DNA from: JADKIH01 sp049363815
GTDB lineage: Bacteria; Bacteroidota; Bacteroidia; AKYH767-A; 2013-40CM-41-45
Direction: 5' to 3'
Length of the DNA: 64,000 nucleotides
NCBI GenBank assembly: GCA_049363815.1
Contig: JBMQEM010000023.1
Location: 24,762 to 88,761, forward strand
Of this stretch, positions 52,690 to 61,670 are shown in pieces. Below the pieces are notes generated by a model, which saw nothing but the letters and a program-made list of their open reading frames with translations, made no database searches and was not told the origin of the DNA. Position 1 is the stretch's first letter. The number at the start of each line of letters is the position of its first letter. A program made the translations under genes and the position numbers.

Positions 52690-55600
52690 ATGAATCGAAA
52701 TTTACCCATTAAAAAAGTACTGGTCATCATATGTGCTTTTCTGCTTTTCGTAAGCGGAAAAGTATCGGCGAGTCATACGATGGGAGCCGACTTAACATAC
52801 GAGTGCCTCGGGGGGAATACTTACAAAGTAACTGTTTCTTTCTATCGCGACTGTATCGGTATTGCTGCACCGGCAAATCCACTTGTTACAGTTTCATCGA
52901 CATCGTGCGGTCAATCTCTTAGTGTTACTTGTTATAAAAGACCGGGAACCGGACAGGAAGTAACTCCTGCTTGTTCAAGTTCCGTTACAACATGTAATGG
53001 CGGTCCTTTTACCGGAATCCAGGAGTGGGTATATGATGGTATCATTACTTTACCTGCTGCCTGCGCTGACTGGACATTCGGTTATTCACTTTGTTGCAGA
53101 AATGCGGCGATCACAACGATCAATACACCAAGTGGAAGTACATTCTATATATATGCTACTTTAAATAACCTTGTTTCAACTTGTAATTCATCACCTACTT
53201 TCTCAAATAAACCTGTGCCTTTCCTTTGTTTAGGTCAGCAATACTGTTTCAACCACGGTGCATACGATGCTGATGGTGACTCACTGGTATATGAACTGAT
53301 CACTCCAATGCAAACTTCTTCATCAACTGTTACATATCATGCTCCTTACGATGCTACTAATCCGCTTAATTCGTCGCCATCGACTTCGTTCAATACGGCG
53401 ACGGGTGACATCTGTTTAAATCCACAGGCTCTTGAAGTTACCGTTATGGCTGTACTTGTAAAAGAATACAGAAACGGCGTATTGATCGGTACTGTAGAAC
53501 GTGACTTGCAATTGACAGTAATGAATTGCGCAAACACGCTTCCAACTTTAACAGGTATCAATGGAACAAATAATTTCAGTATTACAATTTGTGCAAATGA
53601 GCCAACTTGTTTCGACATCTTCTCAAATGATGTTGATGCAGGTCAGCAATTGTTAGTGGATTGGAATTACGGAATCCCCGGAGCTACATTTAATACCGGT
53701 TCAGGATTGCATCCAACAGGAACATTCTGCTGGACACCGGGTCCGTCAGATATTGGCAACAGCTATTCATTTACAGTAAGAGTTCAGGATGATGCCTGTC
53801 CTTATTATGGCAGCCAGATCTATTCATACACAGTAAATGTAATTGGTATAACTGCAAGTGCAGGTCCTGACCAGCAAATTGCCTGCAGTGACCTTGCAAC
53901 TTTAACAGCACACGGTTATGGAGGCAGTGGTACATACACTTATTTATGGAGTACAGGTTCCACAATGCAATCAATTACTGTTGGAGAAGGATCATACATC
54001 GTCACAGTCGATGACGGATCATGTACTGCAACTGATACAGTCAATGTAACCCTACCGTTTATACCTACTGCGGCATTTACGAATTCTCCTGTCCTTTGTT
54101 TGAATAACCCGATCCAGTTTACCGATCAGTCAACAACTCCTGCCGGAATCTTTACTGATTTCTACTGGGATTTTGACGATGGTACAACTTCGACTTTACA
54201 AAATCCTTCTCACCAATTCCCGGGTGCAGGCTCATATGATGTGACTTTAATTGTAACTAATAATCTTGGGTGTGTTGATTCAGTCACTCATACAATAATA
54301 ATTGCAACACCTCCGGTTTCACAATTCACAGCAACGAATTCATGTATCAACTCAGTTGTATCATTTACTGATCAAACTTCAGGAAATGATAATTACTGGC
54401 ACTGGTATTTCGGTGATGGTGGTACTTCATTTGCCCAGAATCCAACTCATACATATACCTCATCAGGAACTTTCAATGTAATGCTTATCAGTGGTGACAC
54501 TCTTGGATGTCTTGATACGGTTTCTCACCCTATAACCATATTCCCATTGCCTGTTGCTTCTGCAGGAACAAATCAGAATGTTTGTGCAGGTGGTTCCGTA
54601 ACTTTAACAGCAACAGGTGGTGTTACTTATGTGTGGCATCCTTCCGGTTCTACAGGTTCTTCAATTGTATTGACTCCTGGAAGCAGTACAAATGTTTCCG
54701 TAACTGTTACTGATGCAAATGGCTGTTCTGCGATTGATACAGTAAGTATTTCTGTTAACCCATTACCGAATATCAATGCCGGAACAGATGCCTTCATTTG
54801 TTCAGGAGGTTCGGTAACATTGAACGCTACCGGTGGTATTTCATATGTATGGATGCCCGGTGGTCACTCCGGTCCTTCATATACTGTAGATCCTGCGACC
54901 ACTACTTCTTATACTGTTATTGGTACAGGAGCTAATGGTTGTACTTCTTCTGACTTAGTAAATGTCAATGTTGGAGCTTTACCAATTGTTACTATCAGTC
55001 CTGACGTGAATATTTGCGCCGGACAAAGTACTACTCTCACTGCAAGTGGTGGTTTGACATATTCATGGAATCCTATTGGAGCCACTACAGGCACAGTTAC
55101 TGTTACACCCGGTTCTTCTACACAATATGAAGTTATAGCAACAGATGCTGCAGGTTGTACATCGAATGCTTATGTCATGGTCGATGTGAATCCTCTTCCT
55201 GTTGTTAACCTTCAGTCTTTCTTCCTTTGTTCAGGTTCTACTACTACTTTAAATGCCGGAAATCCGGGATCAACTTATAGCTGGAGTACAGGAGAAACAA
55301 CACAAACAATTTCAATCGACTCAGGAGGAACTTATAACGTAACTGTTACTTCTCCTTTTGGTTGTGTAGCTAGTTCTGCTTGTACAATTGTCAGCGGAAC
55401 AGCACTTACTATAAATCTTGCTAACGTTGCTTTTTGTCAGGGTGATTCTGCAACTCTTGATGCAGGTTATCCGGGTATGACTTATAACTGGACAACAGGT
55501 GCTACTTCACAAGCTATTACTGTTCATACCGCAGGAAATTATGGGGTAACCGTAACTGATAGTCTTGGTTGCAGTGGTTCAATAAATGTTAGTGCCGTAA

Positions 55601-58600
55601 TGAATACCTTACCTGTAACTAACTTCTCTGCAACTTCTGTTTGTCAGGGTGCTACTACTGCTTTCACTGACGGGTCTTCCACTACATCAGGTTCAATAAC
55701 TAATTGGGCCTGGGATTTTGGTGATGCCGGTAATTCAGTGGCACAAAATCCAACACATACTTATTCAACTGCCGGAACATACATTGTTACTCTCACGACA
55801 ACAACATCAAATGGTTGTTCAAGCACAATTACCAGATCAGTAACAGTAAACCCATTGCCAACTGCGGCATTTACAACTGCAAATGGTTGTGCAGGAAGTA
55901 ATCTGGTATTTACAAATACCTCTTCTGTAAGTTCCGGATTCATCAATACATTTGCATGGACCTTCGGTGATGGTACTACTTCTTCAGTCTCTAACCCGAC
56001 GCATGCATATACAACTGCCGGAAACTATGTAGTAAATCTCCAGGTAACAACTGCCGGTGGATGTTCAGCAAATATAAATGGAAACTTAACAGTTCATCCT
56101 ATTCCTGTTGCTTCATTCACTGCTCCGGCGGCTTGTCTGGGAAATACTACCGTATTCAACAATACTTCAGTTATTTCAACAGGTTCGATTACTTCAACCA
56201 ACTGGAATTTTAATGACTCTTATACCTCAACACAAAATTCACCTTCGCATACATTTACTTCCGCTGGTACACATAGCGTAAACCTTATCGTGAGTTCAGC
56301 TTTTGGTTGTGCAGATACGATAAATCAGAATATAACAATTAATGCATTACCTGTTCCTAATGCAGGATCTGATCAGACAGTATGTAACGGTACAACTGTA
56401 AATTTATCTGCCTCAGGCGGTACTTCTTATAACTGGATGCCGGGAAATCATAATGGTTCATCTTATTCTGTTTCTCCATCTACTACTACAACTTATTCCG
56501 TTCAGGTAACGGATGCAAACGGATGTTCTGCAACTGACAATGTTATTGTAAACATAAACTCACTTCCAACGGCTAATGCCGGTGCGAACAGAGCAATCTG
56601 TAGTGGCGGATCGGTAACATTGAATGGATCCGGTGGTACTTCATATAACTGGATGCCGGGTGGACTGACAACAGCGAATATATCTGTAAGTCCAACAACA
56701 AGTACAACTTTTACATTAACAGTAACTGATGTCAATGGTTGTCAGGATACTGATCAGGTAAGTGTTACTGTTAACTCTTTACCTGTAGTTTCTGCAGGTC
56801 CGGATCAGACGATCTGTAATGGATCTACGGTAAACTTTACTGCAACAGGAGCCTCTACTTACCTTTGGAATCCAATTGGAAGTACTGCATCAAGTATATT
56901 TGTTACACCTTCTGTCAATTCAACTTATACATTGATCGGTACTGATATCAATGGTTGTATATCAAGAGATACTGTCAGCGTGATTGTTTATGCTGTTCCT
57001 GTTGTAACTCTCAATCCAACATTTATCTGTACAGGATACAGTTCAACTCTTGACGCAGGAAATGCCGGAAGTACTTACGACTGGTCGACCGGTGAAACAA
57101 CACAAACTATTTCAGTATCGGATTCAGGTTTATATACAGTAGTTGTAACAAGTGCAAACGGTTGTGCTACCTTAGGACAAACAGTTGTTACGGTTGGCGG
57201 AAATATTACTGCTAATCCTACCACTGTGAATATCTGTTCAGGAAACACAACAACTTTGAATGCCGGAAATCCAGGAAGTACTTATGCCTGGTCTACCGGA
57301 CAAACTACACAAACTATTTCGACAAGTGCTGCCGGAAATTATTATGTGACCATCACAGATCCAAATGGATGTGCAGCGACAAAACTGAGTATCGTAAATG
57401 TTGATCCTTTACCTGTCGCTTCATTTGCTGCAAGTCCGACATGTTTTGGAAATTCGACAGCCTTTACAAACAACAGTTCTATTGCAAGCGGTACGATTGC
57501 AAGTTCACTTTGGTCTTTCGGTGATTCATTGTCTTCAAGTGCTTTCAGTCCTGCTCACTCTTATTCAGGCGCAGGTTCATATACGGTAGTGCTTACCGTA
57601 ACTTCATCGGCGGGTTGTACTTCTACAACAACACAAAATGTTGTTGTCAACCCTGTACCAACTGCAGACTTCTCAACAACTTCAGTTTGTTTGGGTTCTG
57701 CAAATCAGTTTACAGATAATTCTTCTGTAAGTTCAGGATTTATTTCTGAATGGATCTGGGACTTTGGTGACGGAACTTCGGGAACATCAGCTTCAACAAA
57801 TCATGCTTATTCTACAGCAGGAAACTTTACTGCAACATTGATTGCAGTAACAAATAATAATTGTTCTGACACAATTTCGCACCCGGTAGTGGTAAACGGA
57901 TTACCTGTTGCAGGATTTACAGCAGCCAATGGATGTGCTGAATCCCTGATCAGTTTTACGAATACCAGTACTTCAGCTTATGGTTCGATATCATCCTATT
58001 CATGGAACTTCCAGAACGGAAACAGTTCTTCTTTAACGGACCCATCAATTCAGTTCACTAATCCAGGTACTTATAATGTTACCCTGATTGCAACATCGGC
58101 TTTAGGTTGTGTTGATACATCCAAACTTGCAATTGCCATTTATCCGGTTCCTGTGGCTGCAATAAATGTAACTGCAGCATGTACAAATTCAAATATTGGT
58201 CTGGTTAATAATTCTACAATATCATCCGGAACAATTCAGAATCACTACTGGACATTTGGTGACAATACTACTTCAAATGCAATCACTCCTTCCCATGCAT
58301 ATTCATCTGCCGGAAGTTATAACGTCAATCTGGTTGTAACATCAGATCATGGTTGTCGTGACACTGTTTCAGCAACAACAAATTCACATCCATTGCCTGT
58401 TGTAAGTTTAACGACGGAAAACGTATGTCTGGGTATTGATGTTGATTTCTTAAACTCATCAACAAGTGCTTCCGGTGGAATTACAACATGGAACTGGTCA
58501 TTCGGTGATGGAACAACTTCAACTTCATTCCAGCCTTCACATAATTATTCCAATCCGGGAAATTACACTGTTCAACTCACAGCAACATCAAATTTCGGAT

Positions 58601-60396
58601 GTAATGCAACAGAAAGTTCTTCATTAAATATATATCCAAATCCGGTCGCTGCCTTCGCAGTATCAAATGTCTGCTTAGGCGGAGCTAATCAATTGGTCAA
58701 CCTCTCAGCGGTAGACGGTGGTATCAGCTTCACAAGCACCTGGACATTTGACGATGGTACGTACGATCAGTCAACAAATCCTTCCCATACATTTGCCGCT
58801 GCCGGTGCATACAACGTATCGCTTGCAGTGACCACACCCAATGGTTGCACATCTCAGGTTACCCACAACCTGAGTGTGTATAATCCTCCAGTTGCCCGAT
58901 TCCTTGGTAATAATGTCTGCGACGGAGTTTCTACACACTTCCTTGATCAGTCTTATTCTCAAGACGGAAATATTGTTGGATGGTTATGGAACTTCGGAGA
59001 TAATGGTGGTTCTATTGAAGGAAATCCGGCACATCTATATAGCAGTCCTGCTACTTATAATGTATCGTTAACAGTCACATCAGTATTTGGTTGTTTCGAT
59101 TCGTATTCGGACTCTGTTCAGATCTTTGAACGTCCGACTGCTGTGATCAATGCTACTTCTGCTTGTCAGAATGCACCGGTACAATTTACAAACATGTCTA
59201 ACAGTTCCGGACAGGTTACCTATAACTGGGATCTTGGAAATGGTTTCTCAACTTCAGATTCAACATTCAGTTATACTTTTGGTACTGCAGGATTCTATGA
59301 TGTTACCCTTGTAGCTACCGATTCAAATAATTGTTCAACGACAGAACTTGCACGGGTAGAAGTTTATCCTTTACCGGTTCCAAATTTTGTTACTACTGAA
59401 GCTTGTCTTAATTCTCCTACACAATTCACAAATCAATCCTATGTGAGTTCAGGAAGTTCGATCGCTGCCTATATCTGGAACTTTGGTGATCAGACTTCAG
59501 CCTACCAGACAAATCCGAATCATACCTATGCTCAGGTCGGAACTTACAATATCACATTGACAGCAGTTACAAATTACGGTTGTCGTGAAACCACAGTGGT
59601 TCAGGCTCGCGTGAATCCGAATCCTGTTGCCATCTTTGCATCTAGTGGATCCGGTTGCGGACCGATCACTTCTACTTTCACAGAAGGATCATCGATCAGT
59701 GAAGGATCAATTACAGGCTGGTTGTGGACATTCAGTGATGGAAATATTTCAACAGACCGTCAACCGACCCATGTGTTTACAAACCCGGGTAACTATGATG
59801 TAAACCTGACCGTCGTATCCGACCGTGGTTGTTATGCAACTTATACAGGATCGAATGTGATCCAGGTGTATCCATCACCTACAGCAGATTTCAATGCCAG
59901 TACCTATATCACTGACATTATGAATCCGACGATCGATTTCCAGAACCTGTCGACAAACTATACTGCATATCAGTGGGTATTTGGTGATGGAGCTTCAACA
60001 ACAACAGTTCTGAATCCGACACATACATTCAGTGATACAGGTTCATATTCTGCATTGCTGATCACAACGAATAATTACGGTTGTCGTGATACGATCTTTA
60101 AATCGATTGAGATCAGACCTAAATCAACATTGTTTGTTCCGAATTGCTTTACACCTAATGGTGATGGTAAAAATGAGGTCTTCCGACCATACCATACGAA
60201 CATGGAGCATTTACAAGTGTGGGTATTCGACAGATGGGGATTATTACTTAAGACCTGGGATACACTGGATGGCTCATGGGATGGTTTTTATGAAGGTAAA
60301 AAGTGTCAACAAGATACATATGTATATAAAATTATTGGTGAGGGTATTGACGGACAACATTCCGAATGGGTGGGTCACGTAAGTATTGTTTACTAA
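52690..60396 (+). CDS. Giant multi-PKD surface protein with type B T9SS sorting domain
   Basis: A 2568-residue exported protein (an ATG 54 bases upstream is also possible). The order is: signal peptide (KKVLVIICAFLLFVSGKVSA); an N-terminal domain starting SHTMGADLTYECLGG with FYRDCIG, common in Bacteroidota adhesion proteins; about eleven Ig-like modules (pattern C-SGGSVTLNATGG); about sixteen PKD domains (WxFGDGxxS...NPxHxY...G-Y-V-L...GC); and a C-terminal sorting domain from FVPNCFTPNGDGKNEVF to the end, of the gliding-motility-associated (type B) kind. Modules run Ig1, PKD1-2, Ig2-6, PKD3-5, Ig7-11, PKD6-16. Each five-Ig block has three AG-type and two STYxWSTGxTTQT-type members, so the Ig5+PKD3 block looks duplicated. 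It is likely a filament or surface adhesin; ligand unknown. Confidence 0.93.
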   Translation: MNRNLPIKKVLVIICAFLLFVSGKVSASHTMGADLTYECLGGNTYKVTVSFYRDCIGIAAPANPLVTVSSTSCGQSLSVTCYKRPGTGQEVTPACSSSVTTCNGGPFTGIQEWVYDGIITLPAACADWTFGYSLCCRNAAITTINTPSGSTFYIYATLNNLVSTCNSSPTFSNKPVPFLCLGQQYCFNHGAYDADGDSLVYELITPMQTSSSTVTYHAPYDATNPLNSSPSTSFNTATGDICLNPQALEVTVMAVLVKEYRNGVLIGTVERDLQLTVMNCANTLPTLTGINGTNNFSITICANEPTCFDIFSNDVDAGQQLLVDWNYGIPGATFNTGSGLHPTGTFCWTPGPSDIGNSYSFTVRVQDDACPYYGSQIYSYTVNVIGITASAGPDQQIACSDLATLTAHGYGGSGTYTYLWSTGSTMQSITVGEGSYIVTVDDGSCTATDTVNVTLPFIPTAAFTNSPVLCLNNPIQFTDQSTTPAGIFTDFYWDFDDGTTSTLQNPSHQFPGAGSYDVTLIVTNNLGCVDSVTHTIIIATPPVSQFTATNSCINSVVSFTDQTSGNDNYWHWYFGDGGTSFAQNPTHTYTSSGTFNVMLISGDTLGCLDTVSHPITIFPLPVASAGTNQNVCAGGSVTLTATGGVTYVWHPSGSTGSSIVLTPGSSTNVSVTVTDANGCSAIDTVSISVNPLPNINAGTDAFICSGGSVTLNATGGISYVWMPGGHSGPSYTVDPATTTSYTVIGTGANGCTSSDLVNVNVGALPIVTISPDVNICAGQSTTLTASGGLTYSWNPIGATTGTVTVTPGSSTQYEVIATDAAGCTSNAYVMVDVNPLPVVNLQSFFLCSGSTTTLNAGNPGSTYSWSTGETTQTISIDSGGTYNVTVTSPFGCVASSACTIVSGTALTINLANVAFCQGDSATLDAGYPGMTYNWTTGATSQAITVHTAGNYGVTVTDSLGCSGSINVSAVMNTLPVTNFSATSVCQGATTAFTDGSSTTSGSITNWAWDFGDAGNSVAQNPTHTYSTAGTYIVTLTTTTSNGCSSTITRSVTVNPLPTAAFTTANGCAGSNLVFTNTSSVSSGFINTFAWTFGDGTTSSVSNPTHAYTTAGNYVVNLQVTTAGGCSANINGNLTVHPIPVASFTAPAACLGNTTVFNNTSVISTGSITSTNWNFNDSYTSTQNSPSHTFTSAGTHSVNLIVSSAFGCADTINQNITINALPVPNAGSDQTVCNGTTVNLSASGGTSYNWMPGNHNGSSYSVSPSTTTTYSVQVTDANGCSATDNVIVNINSLPTANAGANRAICSGGSVTLNGSGGTSYNWMPGGLTTANISVSPTTSTTFTLTVTDVNGCQDTDQVSVTVNSLPVVSAGPDQTICNGSTVNFTATGASTYLWNPIGSTASSIFVTPSVNSTYTLIGTDINGCISRDTVSVIVYAVPVVTLNPTFICTGYSSTLDAGNAGSTYDWSTGETTQTISVSDSGLYTVVVTSANGCATLGQTVVTVGGNITANPTTVNICSGNTTTLNAGNPGSTYAWSTGQTTQTISTSAAGNYYVTITDPNGCAATKLSIVNVDPLPVASFAASPTCFGNSTAFTNNSSIASGTIASSLWSFGDSLSSSAFSPAHSYSGAGSYTVVLTVTSSAGCTSTTTQNVVVNPVPTADFSTTSVCLGSANQFTDNSSVSSGFISEWIWDFGDGTSGTSASTNHAYSTAGNFTATLIAVTNNNCSDTISHPVVVNGLPVAGFTAANGCAESLISFTNTSTSAYGSISSYSWNFQNGNSSSLTDPSIQFTNPGTYNVTLIATSALGCVDTSKLAIAIYPVPVAAINVTAACTNSNIGLVNNSTISSGTIQNHYWTFGDNTTSNAITPSHAYSSAGSYNVNLVVTSDHGCRDTVSATTNSHPLPVVSLTTENVCLGIDVDFLNSSTSASGGITTWNWSFGDGTTSTSFQPSHNYSNPGNYTVQLTATSNFGCNATESSSLNIYPNPVAAFAVSNVCLGGANQLVNLSAVDGGISFTSTWTFDDGTYDQSTNPSHTFAAAGAYNVSLAVTTPNGCTSQVTHNLSVYNPPVARFLGNNVCDGVSTHFLDQSYSQDGNIVGWLWNFGDNGGSIEGNPAHLYSSPATYNVSLTVTSVFGCFDSYSDSVQIFERPTAVINATSACQNAPVQFTNMSNSSGQVTYNWDLGNGFSTSDSTFSYTFGTAGFYDVTLVATDSNNCSTTELARVEVYPLPVPNFVTTEACLNSPTQFTNQSYVSSGSSIAAYIWNFGDQTSAYQTNPNHTYAQVGTYNITLTAVTNYGCRETTVVQARVNPNPVAIFASSGSGCGPITSTFTEGSSISEGSITGWLWTFSDGNISTDRQPTHVFTNPGNYDVNLTVVSDRGCYATYTGSNVIQVYPSPTADFNASTYITDIMNPTIDFQNLSTNYTAYQWVFGDGASTTTVLNPTHTFSDTGSYSALLITTNNYGCRDTIFKSIEIRPKSTLFVPNCFTPNGDGKNEVFRPYHTNMEHLQVWVFDRWGLLLKTWDTLDGSWDGFYEGKKCQQDTYVYKIIGEGIDGQHSEWVGHVSIVY

Positions 60397-60430
60397 AAAT
60401 AGTGCGTTTGGTTTTTCATGGTGTGTTTCT

Positions 60431-60465
60431 GAACTCCCGGAGTGCGTCCGGGAGTTCTTCTTTTA
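60431..60465 (+). terminator. Intrinsic terminator after the giant gene
   Basis: GAACTCCCGGA (60431-60441) pairs exactly with TCCGGGAGTTC (60447-60457) over a five-base loop, followed by TTCTTTT. Confidence 0.93.
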
Positions 60466-60484
60466 TAACCATTCCCGTAAATTC

Positions 60485-60673
60485 TTATCTGAACTTCCAG
60501 CCCGGAGGATACACCGAACGGACATTTGGACGAGTTCTCACTAAAGATCGCAAGTAAGCGAACTTATGCGGCGTCCCGAACACTGCGCGCAATTTTTTGA
60601 AGTCTTCAAAGATCATGATCTGACGGTCATCTTTCGGATGAAAGCCAAATGAATAATTATCGTAGTTGTTCAT
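60485..60673 (-). CDS. Small basic protein of unknown function
   Basis: A 62-residue ORF (MNNYDNYSFGFHPKDDRQI ...) with a plausible promoter just upstream (60693-60724) and ordinary-looking codon use. It contains RTRPNVRSVYPPGWKFR at its end, is soluble and mildly basic, and has no known motif. The promoter, the isolated position and the distance from any larger gene argue for a real small gene, but without homologues this remains uncertain. Confidence 0.5.
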   Translation of the reverse strand: MNNYDNYSFGFHPKDDRQIMIFEDFKKLRAVFGTPHKFAYLRSLVRTRPNVRSVYPPGWKFR

Positions 60674-60692
60674 ATTTGTTTTATTGATGAAT

Positions 60693-60724
60693 CAAAAATA
60701 CGATGATGACGAAGGGAGTTCAAT
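60693..60724 (-). promoter_or_regulatory. Bacteroidota-type promoter for the small gene
   Basis: The minus strand reads TTG (60721-60723), then 20 bases, then TATTTTTG (60693-60700), an exact TAnnTTTG match. The ATG at 60673 follows 19 bases later. Confidence 0.6.
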
Positions 60725-60894
60725 AATTATTGGTGGATGGGGGTTTGGGGAGGGTGAGTAATAAATGATAAGTTATTAAGCCAAAGATCAAAAAAGTGAT
60801 TTTTTGAAAATATAAAGTTCTATGAATATTGGTTGAAAATTACGATCGGGATTTTTGTAAATATCATTATCCAAAACGGGAAATCTTTTACCAT

Positions 60895-61104
60895 TTAATT
60901 ACATTTTATTTCCCCTAACAAAATCACGATTACTAAAATTGTAACGGCCCCTATTACTTTTAAAGTAATCTCATCACTAGCATTTTCAAGAAGATCACCG
61001 TTCTCTCTTATATTCCCTATTTCCTTTAAAGGTATTTTGAAACCTTTGAATATCCAATATACCAGGCATCCTACAAATTTTAAAATTATACCACCTATAA
61101 ACAT
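60895..61104 (-). CDS. Small two-helix membrane protein
   Basis: A 69-residue ORF whose two ends are hydrophobic: FIGGIILKFVGCLVYWIF (about 2-19) and VIGAVTILVIVILLG (about 50-64). They are joined by a charged loop (GNIRENGDLLENASDE). This is the usual shape of small bacterial membrane proteins. I see no good promoter and no family. It lies in a gene-poor 1.27-kb interval. Confidence 0.5.
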   Translation of the reverse strand: MFIGGIILKFVGCLVYWIFKGFKIPLKEIGNIRENGDLLENASDEITLKVIGAVTILVIVILLGEIKCN

Positions 61105-61185
61105 TGTATTAAATTACTTGATGAAAGTCTTTGTGTTAAGTGTGCAATTTTATAAAACTATTTCTTTGGAAAACTTTTTAAAAAC

Positions 61186-61212
61186 AAAAACGCCACAGGG
61201 GAAGCTGTGGCG
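61186..61212 (-). terminator. Minus-strand terminator without an upstream gene
   Basis: CGCCACAG (61191-61198) pairs with CTGTGGCG (61205-61212). On the minus strand the stem is followed by TTTTTGTTTTT, so transcription running leftward would stop here. No minus-strand ORF is seen to its right up to 61670, so it may end an untranslated RNA. Confidence 0.7.
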
Positions 61213-61270
61213 CTTGAATTGACTATTCACCTAAACAATACCTAATTTTATTTTCATATGGCAGGAAAAA

Positions 61271-61328
61271 AGTAACGGTCGTTTAAAATACCGGTTTGGA
61301 AACACGAGATCCGGTAACGGCCGTTACT
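61271..61328. repeat. Long bulged inverted repeat (AGTAACGG...CCGTTACT)
   Basis: AGTAACGGTCGTT (61271-61283) pairs, with one mismatch, with AACGGCCGTTACT (61316-61328). A second stem, TACCGG (61289-61294) with CCGGTA (61311-61316), lies inside. The right arm also contains the 12-base palindrome TAACGGCCGTTA. It lies just right of the orphan terminator and may be a structured RNA or a protein-binding site. Confidence 0.65.
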
Positions 61329-61670
61329 TGAATTTCAATCACGCCGGCAGAGATTTGGGGGAATGCCGACTGAGAAAACCTGCAACTATTTTTACTGGCA
61401 GTTTCAAAAAATTTACTCCTGCTGTTACTAAAGAACGATTTAATGAGGCTAAACTATCTTGTTTTTCAGTTCAAAAACGGGCATTTTTGTCAACTGTCGA
61501 AAATCTCAGGTGAATGAACCGGAATCGTAGGTGAACATTTTACGATTACCTGAAGTAGTTTAAAATTAACAAATCAACCTGGACTGATTTTCAGCTTGTT
61601 AAGGATAGTTAACAGATTTTTATTCTAAGCACTTTCTATTAGCTTCGCTTTCCATTACAACCAAAAAAAT

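Noticed and set aside
61328..61513. Plus-strand 61-codon ORF in the gene-poor interval
   Set aside because: No promoter or plausible start context, random-looking composition, and it begins at the edge of the inverted repeat at 61271-61328.
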